NCBI RefSeq assembly: GCF_002897375.1
Contig: NZ_BFAG01000011.1
Location: 127,592 to 191,591, forward strand
DNA: 64,000 nt
Reading direction: 5' to 3'
Source: Deinococcus aerius
GTDB lineage: Bacteria > Deinococcota > Deinococci > Deinococcales > Deinococcaceae
Shown: in pieces, positions 50,974 through 64,000 of the stretch
Layout: each line of letters starts with the position of its first letter
Numbering within the stretch: the first letter of the stretch is position 1
The notes under the pieces: model-generated
Databases searched by the model: none
Told to the model about the DNA's origin: nothing
Seen by the model: the letters and a program-made list of their open reading frames with translations, nothing else
Made by a program: the position numbers and the translations under genes

Positions 50974-52050
50974 ATGCGCGTGGCAGCGGTGATGGTGGCG
51001 TTGGCACTGGGGACTTCGGCAGCCGCGGCGGGATGCGGGGGCAGCGAAGGCCCGCCCACCTGGGTCAAGCCGGGGGTCTACCGGGGAACGGTGGGCACCC
51101 AGGCCGTCAATCTCGCCATTCGGAAGGAGGGAACGGACCTCACCGGGGCGTACTTCTACGAGCGCCGGAAGGTCGATCTCCCCCTCACGCTCGGGCGGCG
51201 GGGCGAGACGCTGGTGGCACAGGAGGAGGTCTGGTCGGGACCGGAGGCGGGGCTCAAAGTGACGGGTTGCCTGACGCTCGCCCCAAATGGAGCAGGACTG
51301 AAAGGGCAGTGGCGTCGACCGGACGGCGGACAACCTCTGCCCGTCACCCTCGCGCCGCTGGAGGTCACGCGCCTGCCCCTCAACCTCCCCGACTCGCCGG
51401 GCCTGCGGAAACTCCGAACCTCGGACCCGCTCGCCTTCCTGAAGCTGAATCGCCCCTGGGTTCCGTCGCCGGACAGGACGAGCATCCGGGAACCCCTGAC
51501 CGGCTTGACCTACCCGCGTGTCCCCGGCGGAAGTGCGGCCCTGAACGCCGCCCTGCAAGACCGCCAGCTCCTCCACGCCGCGTACGCGCTGGGCTGCCGC
51601 TCGCAGCTTGGTGACGCGCCCGCCGGGGGCGACGGGTACACGCTCACGGCCCGGGTCACCTTTCGCCGCCCCCAGCTCCTCAGCGTGACCGAGAATGCCG
51701 GGTACTACTGCGGAGGCGCCCACCCCGAGGCCTTCGACGTGGGGCTGATTCTGGACCGCGCCAGTGGTCGGGAAGTGCCCGTCACGGCGATCTGGCCGGG
51801 CCTGACGGCTCCCCGCCTGAACAGCCTGTACCTCGCCCGGGTGAAGGCAGAGGCGGACTGCCGTGAGGCCCTGACGGACCGCGCCCCGACGTTCACGGCG
51901 AACCTCACCCCGGCAGGCCTGGCCGTCACACCCACGGGGTTACCCCACGTGGTCTTCGCCTGCGCGCAGACAATCATTCTGCCGTATGCCTCTCTGCGGG
52001 CTTGGGCTGACCCGAAAGGCCCGTACTTCCGCGACCTCTACTCGCGCTGA
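50974..52050 (+). CDS. Secreted (lipo)protein with DUF3298/RsiV-like end
   Basis: The 358-residue protein starts with a signal peptide (MRVAAVMVALALGTSAAAAG) that ends in Cys21; the box AAGC is an imperfect lipobox. The N-terminal half has beta-rich repeats (YRGTVGTQAVNLAIRKEGTD, YFYERRKVDLPLTL). The C-terminal part has YYCGGAHPEAFDVGLILDRA, similar to the GAHP..Y...L.FDL pattern of DUF3298. Several cysteines may form disulfides. TACGCT (50962-50967) ends 6 nt before the ATG (leaderless). Function unknown. Confidence 0.75.
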   Translation: MRVAAVMVALALGTSAAAAGCGGSEGPPTWVKPGVYRGTVGTQAVNLAIRKEGTDLTGAYFYERRKVDLPLTLGRRGETLVAQEEVWSGPEAGLKVTGCLTLAPNGAGLKGQWRRPDGGQPLPVTLAPLEVTRLPLNLPDSPGLRKLRTSDPLAFLKLNRPWVPSPDRTSIREPLTGLTYPRVPGGSAALNAALQDRQLLHAAYALGCRSQLGDAPAGGDGYTLTARVTFRRPQLLSVTENAGYYCGGAHPEAFDVGLILDRASGREVPVTAIWPGLTAPRLNSLYLARVKAEADCREALTDRAPTFTANLTPAGLAVTPTGLPHVVFACAQTIILPYASLRAWADPKGPYFRDLYSR

Positions 52051-52100
52051 GGCAAGACAAACGCGCCCCAGGTCTCCCCGGAGCGCGCCGGAAGCCGACT

Positions 52101-52709
52101 TCAGCCCTTGAGCTGGCGGGTGATCTCGACCTGGCGGCGGGCCTGGTGGCGGATGGCCGCCTTGATCTCCTCGCTCAGCGGCTCCCCGTTGGCCGTGACG
52201 CTGACGCCGTAGGGGTTTCCGCCCGCCGCGAAGACCGCCGGGTCGGTATAGCCGGGTGTCACGATGATCGCGCCCCAGTGCATCGCCATGACGTACAGCG
52301 TCTGGAGGGTCGTCTCCTGCCCGCCGTGGGCGTTTTGCGCGCTGGTCATGGCGCTGAAGGTCTTGTTGGCGAGGACGCCCGACGCCCACAGGCCGCCCAG
52401 GGTGTCGATATACGCCCGGAGCTGGCTCGTCGCGCCGCCCCAGCGGGTGGGGGAGCTGATCATGATGGCGTCCACGTTCTCCAGGTCGGCTGGGGTCGCC
52501 TCCGGGATATGCGCCGTGCGCTCCTGCTGGGCCTTCCAGGCGTCCTGGCTGTTGACGACCTCCTGCGGGGCCGTCTCACGCGCCTTGACGACGCGAACCT
52601 CCGCCCCGGCTTCCCGCGCGGCTTCGGCAGCGACCTCGGCCATCTGGTGGTTCGTGCCGTAGGTCGAGTAGTACACGATGGTCATGCGGACTGGGGCAGG
52701 ATTCGTCAT
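52101..52709 (-). CDS. wrbA: NAD(P)H:quinone oxidoreductase, WrbA type
   Basis: The 202-residue flavodoxin-fold enzyme does two-electron reduction of quinones using FMN. The phosphate loop is [20 protein letters not shown]. The isoalloxazine-contacting loops are [40 protein letters not shown] and [14 protein letters not shown]. It likely protects against oxidative stress. TAGCCT ends 6 nt before the ATG (leaderless). Confidence 0.95.
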   Translation of the reverse strand: MTNPAPVRMTIVYYSTYGTNHQMAEVAAEAAREAGAEVRVVKARETAPQEVVNSQDAWKAQQERTAHIPEATPADLENVDAIMISSPTRWGGATSQLRAYIDTLGGLWASGVLANKTFSAMTSAQNAHGGQETTLQTLYVMAMHWGAIIVTPGYTDPAVFAAGGNPYGVSVTANGEPLSEEIKAAIRHQARRQVEITRQLKG

Positions 52710-52882
52710 GGCCCCAGGCTACGCTTTACCCCTAAGTTATTCAACATTAAGTAGTTTTAAGGGACTCCATGCCGTTCACATGGGATTCACGGAGCCTCCC
52801 CGCGCCCTTCACGCGGGCAGTTCTACCCTGGGCACAGGTGAGGGAAATCTGTTCCCCGCCCCGAAAGGAGCAGTGCTTTGGT

Positions 52883-53326
52883 ATGGATGTGATCATCAAC
52901 AACGCGACCCCCGGGGCCACCCTTCAGATGGTGCCGCAGCAGTACGTGCCCGCGCCGGGCCTGGGGTCTTCGGCGCCGTACGGCTACGGTCCCGGCTACC
53001 GCCACGATGGGGGTTTCCCCGGGTTTTTCCTCGTCCTGCTGATCGCCGGGGCGGTGGTGTTCCTGCGTCGTCGCGGGGCCTGGCGGCGCTGGGCCGGGGC
53101 GGGAGGCCCGGCGGGGGGCCACCTGGGCGACGAGGTCCGCGACACCTTCCGGCGTGGGCGGTCGCGTTTCCTGAACGACCACGCGCTCGACATTGCCCGC
53201 GAGCGGTACGCGCGGGGCGAGATCAACGCCGACGAGTACGAGACCCTGCGGCGGACGCTGAGCGGTGAGGAGGGCGGAGCGCCGCGTCCTCCGGCCGGGG
53301 GCGACGAGGGGACGCTCAAGCTCTGA
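52883..53326 (+). CDS. SHOCT-domain membrane protein
   Basis: The 147-residue protein has a Gly/Pro/Tyr-rich start, one hydrophobic helix (FFLVLLIAGAVVFLRRRGAW) and a C-terminal SHOCT motif (DIARERYARGEINADEYETL). The helix ends in a basic stretch, so the C-terminus is probably cytoplasmic. AAAGGAG (52864-52870) is 12 nt before the ATG at 52883. It lies 70 bp ahead of a two-component pair and may be on the same transcript. Confidence 0.8.
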   Translation: MDVIINNATPGATLQMVPQQYVPAPGLGSSAPYGYGPGYRHDGGFPGFFLVLLIAGAVVFLRRRGAWRRWAGAGGPAGGHLGDEVRDTFRRGRSRFLNDHALDIARERYARGEINADEYETLRRTLSGEEGGAPRPPAGGDEGTLKL

Positions 53327-53396
53327 GGCTCTTCCGGGGTGGCCTGCCTGCCCCATCTGGGGGGCGGCCCCGAACCGGCGAGAATGGCAGCAGCCC

Positions 53397-54068
53397 ATGA
53401 CCACCATCCTGATCGTCGAGGACGAGGCGCGGCTCGCGGAGATTCTGGAGGGGTACCTGCGCCGCGAGGGCTTTCACACCGAGCGGGCGGCGAACGGTCC
53501 CCGGGCGCTGGAGCTGTGGCGCGCCGCCCGTCCCGCCCTGATGCTGCTCGACCTGATGCTGCCCGGTCTGGACGGTCTGGAGGTCGCCCGCCGCGTCCGG
53601 GCCGAGTCCGACCTCCCCATCATCATGCTCACCGCCCGCGACGAGGAGGTGGACCGGCTGGTAGGCCTGGGCATCGGCGCCGACGACTACGTGGTCAAGC
53701 CCTACAGCCCCCGGGAGGTCGTGGCGCGCGTGAAGGCCGTGCTGCGCCGGGCGGGGGGTGGGGTTGGCCTGCCCACCGTTCGGCACGCGGGGCCGCTCAC
53801 CGTGGACATGGCGAGCTACGAGGCGTACCTGGCGGGCGAGCCGCTGGACCTCACCGTGGCCGAGGTTCGCCTGCTCGCCCTGCTGGCCCGCGAGCCGGGG
53901 GTGGTGCGGACGCGGGCGGAACTGCTCGCCGCGCTGGGCAGCCTGGACCGCGGCACCGACGAGCGCACGGTGGACGCCCACGTCAAGAACCTGCGGCGCA
54001 AGTTCAGCCCGCACGACGCGCTGCTCGACACCGTGCGCGGGGTCGGCTACCGTCTGAAGGTCCCCTGA
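53397..54068 (+). CDS. OmpR-family response regulator
   Basis: The 223-residue protein has a receiver domain with acidic pocket ILIVEDEARLAE, phospho-acceptor D52 (LMLLDLMLPGLDG), T in IIMLTARDEEVDR and K in DDYVVKPYSPREVVARV. The C-terminal winged helix has LDLTVAEVRLLALLAREPGV and RTVDAHVKNLRRKFSPHDAL. The stop overlaps the histidine kinase start by one base (TGATG), so the two are co-translated. The signal sensed and target genes are unknown. Confidence 0.95.
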   Translation: MTTILIVEDEARLAEILEGYLRREGFHTERAANGPRALELWRAARPALMLLDLMLPGLDGLEVARRVRAESDLPIIMLTARDEEVDRLVGLGIGADDYVVKPYSPREVVARVKAVLRRAGGGVGLPTVRHAGPLTVDMASYEAYLAGEPLDLTVAEVRLLALLAREPGVVRTRAELLAALGSLDRGTDERTVDAHVKNLRRKFSPHDALLDTVRGVGYRLKVP

Positions 54069-55237
54069 TGTGGACCTGGAGACACCGGGCATGGGGAGCC
54101 CGCCGTCGGCGCCGGGGCCTGCGCGCCCGCCTGACCCGGATGTTCGCCCTGGTGGCTGTCCTGGCAGTGGTGCTCACGACCGTCCTGACGGTGGGCGCCA
54201 CGTTCCGCGTTCTCGCCCAGTTCAACCCGGAGGTGGGGACGGGCGCCACCTGGGACGCGGCGGCCTGGCAGCAGGTGGCGAGCGGGGCGGGGCGCTCCAT
54301 CGTCCGCAGCGCCGTGCAGGCCGCCTTCCTGAGTGCGCTCCTCGCCATCTTCGTCGCGGGGTTCGTCACCCGGCAGCTCACCCGCCCCCTTGCGCGGCTC
54401 GCCGACGGGGCCGAGCGGCTGCGGGCGGGGGACCGCCGCGTGCAACTCCCCATTCCCCCCCGTCAGGACGAGTTGCGAGACCTGACCGCCACCTTCAACG
54501 ACCTCACCCTCAGCCTCGCGCGGCAGGAGGCGTGGCGGCGCGGGCTGGTGGCGGACATCGCCCACGACCTGCGAACGCCCCTGGCCGTCCTGCGCTCGGA
54601 GATCGAGGCCATGCAGGACGGGGTGCAGCCGCTGGACGGGGCCGCCCTCACCCGGCTGCACGGCGAGGTGCTGCTCCTCGCGCGGCTGGTGACCGACCTG
54701 CGGACCCTGTCCCTGGCCGAGAGCGGGGTACTCAGCCTGGAGCCCCGCCCGTTGGATGGGGGGGAAGCCCTGCGGGGGCTCGCGGAGGCTTACTCCGTCC
54801 GGGCGGCGGAGGTGGGGGTGACCCTCTCGGTCCATGCGCCCGCCCCGCTGCCCCTGTATGCCGATCCCGACCGCCTCCGCCAAGCTCTCGGGAACGTCAT
54901 GGACAACGCCCTGCGCTACGCGGCGCCCGGCCCGGTCGAACTGTCCGCCCGGCAGGATGCGGACGGCACCCATCTCAGCATCCGCGACCACGGCCCCGGC
55001 TTCCGCCCGGACGACCTCGCCCGCGCCTTCGAGCGATTCTACCGGGCGGACGCCAGCCGCACCCGAGACCCGCAGGGGCGGGCCAGCAGCGGGCTGGGCC
55101 TGGCGATTGCCCGCGCTCTCGTCGAGGCCCAGGGGGGACAGCTTGCCGCCCGCAACCACCCGGGAGGAGGTGCGGAGTTCACGCTAAGGCTGCCGTCCGA
55201 CGGAGGGAAAATTCAGAGGATCAAAAATGGGAACTAA
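54068..55237 (+). CDS. Sensor histidine kinase
   Basis: The 389-residue kinase has a basic N-terminus, TM1 (about 24-45), a short extracytoplasmic loop and TM2 (about 84-104). A HAMP domain follows (RQLTRPLARLADGAERLRAG). The dimerisation domain has phospho-histidine H166 in VADIAHDLRTPLAVLRSEIE. The ATPase domain has the N box (RQALGNVMDNALRYAAP), G1 (IRDHGPGFRPDDL), F box (FERFYRAD) and G2 (SSGLGLAIARALVEA). It pairs with the overlapping response regulator. The small periplasmic loop suggests a membrane or small-molecule signal. Confidence 0.95.
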   Translation: MWTWRHRAWGARRRRRGLRARLTRMFALVAVLAVVLTTVLTVGATFRVLAQFNPEVGTGATWDAAAWQQVASGAGRSIVRSAVQAAFLSALLAIFVAGFVTRQLTRPLARLADGAERLRAGDRRVQLPIPPRQDELRDLTATFNDLTLSLARQEAWRRGLVADIAHDLRTPLAVLRSEIEAMQDGVQPLDGAALTRLHGEVLLLARLVTDLRTLSLAESGVLSLEPRPLDGGEALRGLAEAYSVRAAEVGVTLSVHAPAPLPLYADPDRLRQALGNVMDNALRYAAPGPVELSARQDADGTHLSIRDHGPGFRPDDLARAFERFYRADASRTRDPQGRASSGLGLAIARALVEAQGGQLAARNHPGGGAEFTLRLPSDGGKIQRIKNGN

Positions 55238-55514
55238 GGCTGACTTTTCCCCCTCCCCTTGGGTAAGGAAGCTTGGAAGGGTGGTAGTGGTGAGAAAGTT
55301 CTGCCACTTGGGTAGAGGGTGAGTGCTTAAGCAATTACGTAGGCTGGCAGCCAGCCTTACCTCGGCCAGAAGGAGAATCACGGCCGCATCACACGTGAGG
55401 TGTCAAAATAAAGCATTCCAAAATTTGGGGGATGGATACTGAGTTAATTTTTTCACTCGTAGGCCCCTACTAGGGTTATCCGTCCGTCTTTCGTTGTAGG
55501 AACATGGAGAGAAG

Positions 55515-56059
55515 ATGCGGAAACGTCTTTTTGTTATAGTAGCATCAGCGGCCATCATTTCCTCCTGTGGTGAGATTCCAAAGATGGGGACGTACAAATT
55601 GATGCACGTATGGATTCAGATTATTCCTATATTCAAAGTATTCAGAAGAAGATTGAAAATGGGGAACTTAAACCATCGTTTACAGTTAGTGACACTGGCA
55701 TATGTGGTCAGGATATAATCTCCAATAATGGTAGGTATTCCTGTTTGGGCTATAACATCTTAGACGGCATTTATGCTGGCCAAGTCGGTGGCCATGTGTA
55801 CCTCTCTTGTAATGTAATTATGTCGTATATGAAAATGACGGGGAATATATACACGACTGATTATAAAGTCGTGGGTCGAACTGCGAGTGGCGAGCGCACA
55901 TCCTTAAATCCTGGCAAACAACTCCTTGTAACTTTAGATACTGTTCCGTATACTCCTGGAAAAACATATTGTGTAACTTCAATTGGCGAGGTAGTTTTCC
56001 CGGGAGAAACAACACTTAAAACACAAGCTTCTAGGCTCCCTGACTGCAAGGCACTCTAG
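55515..56059 (+). pseudogene. Frameshifted AT-rich lipoprotein gene
   Basis: Reading starts at ATG 55515 with a good lipoprotein signal (MRKRLFVIVASAAIISSCGE, lipobox ISSC, Cys18). The frame continues through GEIPK to about 55582 and then shifts. Downstream, the frame beginning KDGDVQIDARMDSDYSYIQS runs open to 56059 (QSIQKKIENGELKPSFTV...LPDCKAL). Restoring one A in the AAA at 55580-55582 would join them into one protein of about 180 residues. An ATG at 55610 can start the second part alone, but it would lack a signal. The 3' frame keeps five cysteines. Codons are AT-rich. It may be a real mutation, a sequencing error or programmed slippage. Upstream 55238-55514 has no gene. Confidence 0.65.
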
Positions 56060-56329
56060 TTAGTCTTTTGTATCCGAGTGGATTGTAAAAGCGGGCTCTC
56101 CTAATAATGCCTCACCTGCTATAGCGGCGTGAAGCATTTTGCTTATGTGTGCGTGATAGCCAAGTAGATTATCTGTACGTCTAGCTAGGTCATAAAATGT
56201 GAAATTAGAAGGGTTTTCAATGGCTTCAATAAGCTCTTCACATGCTTCACGCAGTAATGGCGATATGTCGGAGAGTCTTTGTATCAACTCCATGTCCTGT
56301 ATTTGGTCACTCCATTCACTCTTAGTCAT
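56060..56329 (-). CDS. Small AT-rich hypothetical protein
   Basis: The 89-residue protein is helical and acidic (MTKSEWSDQIQDMELIQRLS, LLREACEELIEAIENPSNFT, YHAHISKMLHAAIAGEALLG). Its stop directly abuts the stop of the frameshifted lipoprotein gene on the other strand. The base composition is AT-rich, matching that gene and not the flanking core genes. I do not recognise the family. The remaining gap to glpX (56330-56411) is empty. Confidence 0.5.
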   Translation of the reverse strand: MTKSEWSDQIQDMELIQRLSDISPLLREACEELIEAIENPSNFTFYDLARRTDNLLGYHAHISKMLHAAIAGEALLGEPAFTIHSDTKD

Positions 56330-56411
56330 AAGGTATCTTTCTGTCCATCTTGTCTAGGTGTAGGAGATTGGCTCGTCGATGGTCACCTTGTCAGAGGCAA
56401 AGCTGCTCCCC

Positions 56412-57422
<1,011 letters not shown>

Positions 57423-57498
57423 GGTTGGACCGTAGCACGACCGGGCGGAAAAGTACGGCTGGGAGCGGTTCCAGCGTGTCACCGCCCCCGGGGCACCC

Positions 57499-57609
57499 TC
57501 AGCGCAGCACGCCCAGCCAGACCAGCAGCAGCCACAGCAGCACCGGGATCGCCAGCGAAAGGGCGATCAGCTTGATCAGCCGCCACCAGTCGTTCAGGAA
57601 CTCCCGCAT
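57499..57609 (-). CDS. 36-residue single-helix membrane peptide
   Basis: The small frame begins [20 protein letters not shown] and ends in a Leu/Val/Trp-rich helix and GVLR, so it is a likely one-pass inner-membrane peptide. TACCCT (57616-57621) ends 6 nt before the ATG, the same leaderless layout as the flanking glpX and pgm genes. It lies between them on the glpX strand, 77 bp before glpX. It is too short for most annotation pipelines. Function unknown. Confidence 0.6.
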   Translation of the reverse strand: MREFLNDWWRLIKLIALSLAIPVLLWLLLVWLGVLR

Positions 57610-57712
57610 GGCGGCAGGGTAGCAGGGGAGGAGAGGCGTCGCCTGCGCCCTGCCTCACTCTGTCTGCGCCCTATTAAGCCCCCTTCCGGGCCGCTCTGCT
57701 TAAACTGCCCGC

Positions 57713-59814
<2,102 letters not shown>

Positions 59815-59830
59815 ACCCTTCCGGGCGTCC

Positions 59831-60041
59831 TTGCGCTCCCTGCCCGGCTCGCGCTATGCTACTGCGGTTGAAAACTGCCCGGGACCAGGGTTGCCCCAGG
59901 GGGTTTTTCGGCACGCCACTCCCGCGCTGATGCTGACAGTCGCCGGACGTGCGTTGATCACCTCGGCTTCACCGCCAACCCGACCCCGCTCCCTGGACTC
60001 TTCCATGTGTGGGCGGGCCCCCACGAAACCAGACCAGACTA
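59831..60041 (+). promoter_or_regulatory. rpsL operon promoter and structured leader
   Basis: TTGCGC (59831-59836), an 18-bp spacer and TATGCT (59855-59860) make a fair promoter, giving a leader of about 180 nt before rpsL. The leader holds GCCCC..GGGGG followed by TTTTT at 59904-59908, then GGCACGCC. This resembles an attenuator-like stop and looks similar to the leader at the window's right end. No coding frame of note lies in it. Confidence 0.5.
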
Positions 60042-60047
60042 GGAGTG

Positions 60048-60462
<415 letters not shown>

Positions 60463-60467
60463 CGCTA

Positions 60468-60499
60468 GGCGGCGGGGGAGAGCGTAGGCCCCCGCCGCC
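60468..60499 (+). promoter_or_regulatory. Strong hairpin in the rpsL-rpsG spacer
   Basis: GGCGGCGGGGG (60468-60478) and CCCCCGCCGCC (60489-60499) form a perfect 11-bp stem with a 10-nt loop and no T-run. In E. coli, S7 binds the rpsL-rpsG spacer to regulate translation. This hairpin may play a comparable role or protect the message. Confidence 0.6.
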
Positions 60500-60575
60500 C
60501 CGTGCGGACAGAGCGGCCACCGCCCACAGAGGTGAGGCCAATGAACCGAGCTAGCTGAGTTTCAAGGAGTAGAGC

Positions 60576-61046
<471 letters not shown>

Positions 61047-61169
61047 TCAGCGCCGCTGACAAGAGCGTGACCGGACAGCGGCCTAGACAGCCGACTGTCC
61101 CGTTTCGCTGAAAGCCAGGGGTTGACCTTACGGTGACGGGATACGTCGCCGCGGAAAATAGGGAGTCCT

Positions 61170-63263
<2,094 letters not shown>

Positions 63264-63280
63264 GCCCGAGAGGCTGAGGG

Positions 63281-63307
63281 AAAAGCCCGCCGAACAGGCG
63301 GGTTTTT
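63281..63307 (+). terminator. Intrinsic terminator after fusA
   Basis: CCCGCC (63286-63291) pairs with GGCGGG (63297-63302) over the loop GAACA, followed by TTTTT. A run of four A precedes the stem, so it may also work on the other strand. Confidence 0.85.
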
Positions 63308-63364
63308 CCTTTGGTGCGGCGGCGTGAATTAGGAGCGGGTGGTGGGCACGCTACTCTGACCGAT

Positions 63365-63793
63365 ATGAGATCGTCTTCCCCCCGAACGAACGCCCCCACG
63401 GGACCGAGGCCGCCGCGCCTGGCTTTCCTGACCGTGCCCCTGCTGATCGGGCTGATCTACAACGCCATCTCGCTGCTGACCCTGCCCTTCTCGGGCGACA
63501 CCCTCAATGCCATCCTGGCGCAGCTTAACGCCGCGACCGGGGAGCCGGTGGCCGCGCTGTCGCAGGAGCAGCTCATGACCGTGCTGTGGGTCTCGTTCTT
63601 CCTGACCTGCGGCATCATCCTGCTGCTGTACTCCACCCGGCGGGCGCTTCTGGAGGGGCGGCGCTGGGGCTGGGTGTCGAGCATCGTGATCGCCGTCCTC
63701 AGCCTGCTGCTGTTTCCCATCGGGACCGTCCTGGGCCTGATCATGCTCGTTGGTGCCTTTGACCGGGACGTGCAGGCGTATACCCGGCGTTAA
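63365..63793 (+). CDS. Small four-helix membrane protein
   Basis: The 142-residue protein has a Pro-rich N-terminus and about four hydrophobic helices: LAFLTVPLLIGLIYNAISLL, TVLWVSFFLTCGIILLLYST, WVSSIVIAVLSLLLFPIGT and VLGLIMLVGAFDRDVQAY. TACTCT (63352-63357) ends 7 nt before the ATG (leaderless). It lies between two terminators, so it is a single-gene unit inside the ribosomal cluster. Family not recognised. Confidence 0.75.
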   Translation: MRSSSPRTNAPTGPRPPRLAFLTVPLLIGLIYNAISLLTLPFSGDTLNAILAQLNAATGEPVAALSQEQLMTVLWVSFFLTCGIILLLYSTRRALLEGRRWGWVSSIVIAVLSLLLFPIGTVLGLIMLVGAFDRDVQAYTRR

Positions 63794-63822
63794 GCGGTTG
63801 AAGGTGGTCTCGGTGCGAGTCC

Positions 63823-63852
63823 GGGCCGGGTCTTGCGGCCCGGCCCGTCTTT
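63823..63852 (+). terminator. Intrinsic terminator after the 4-helix gene
   Basis: GGGCCGGG (63823-63830) and CCCGGCCC (63839-63846) form a perfect 8-bp stem with an 8-nt loop, followed by GTCTTTT. Confidence 0.85.

Positions 63853-64000
<148 letters not shown>

Overview
The window looks like a chromosomal segment of a Deinococcus species. The DNA is strongly GC-rich. Many genes are preceded by a TANNNT-type -10 box that ends only 5-7 nt before the start codon, the leaderless-transcript arrangement that is common in Deinococcus. A 17-bp palindrome resembling the radiation/desiccation response motif sits at the uvrB promoter. The protein families and the rpsL-rpsG-fusA order fit the same assignment. 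The genus is inferred from these features and was not confirmed by a search.

Layout. 0-3.7 kb: partial aminotransferase, DNA primase (dnaG) and small proteins. 3.5-5.75 kb: a cluster of toxin-antitoxin type genes (DUF433, PIN plus ribbon-helix-helix, VapBC and small orphans). 5.8-7.1 kb: an AT-rich two-gene island encoding a TIR-like protein and a membrane protein, a candidate defence system. 7.2-11.6 kb: glycine cleavage operon gcvT-gcvH-gcvP. 11.7-25.5 kb: mostly housekeeping genes: 2H phosphoesterase, 5-formyl-THF cyclo-ligase, SDR, hisF-hisIE, a response regulator, DUF72, TtcA, DUF817, a class A PBP, an overlapping dsRBD-HAD-UPF0102 trio and a uracil permease; an AT-rich secreted protein interrupts this stretch at 17.4 kb. 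25.7-29.8 kb: AraC regulator, YceI protein, a 134-bp MITE-like element and a dienelactone hydrolase family protein. 29.8-33.4 kb: uvrB, split inside its Walker A motif by a 522-residue intein that carries a LAGLIDADG endonuclease and an XRE-like helix-turn-helix. 33.7-38.0 kb: an overlapping operon of a DUF4062/STAND ATPase with C-terminal repeats, an 8-TM protein and a TMEM175-like channel. 38.0-43.7 kb: LysR regulator and pyruvate dehydrogenase aceE-aceF. 43.8-47.1 kb: thiolase-AraC-ankyrin-hydrophilic protein operon. 47.2-55.2 kb: thioesterase, DoxX proteins, dcd, phosphoesterase, WrbA and a two-component system. 55.2-56.4 kb: an AT-rich patch with a frameshifted lipoprotein gene. 56.4-59.8 kb: glpX, a 36-residue membrane peptide and pgm. 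59.8-64.0 kb: rpsL-rpsG-fusA with structured leaders.

How the genes work together. The core genes serve one-carbon metabolism (gcvTHP with the cyclo-ligase), pyruvate oxidation (aceEF), gluconeogenesis and glycogen metabolism (glpX, pgm), histidine synthesis, replication and repair (dnaG, uvrB, dcd) and translation (rpsL, rpsG, fusA, ttcA). Accessory DNA stands out as three AT-rich patches (about 5.75-7.13, 17.4-18.2 and 55.25-56.4 kb) and the toxin-antitoxin cluster. The best candidates for undescribed biology are the TIR/membrane island, the STAND/membrane/channel operon and the HTH-bearing UvrB intein.
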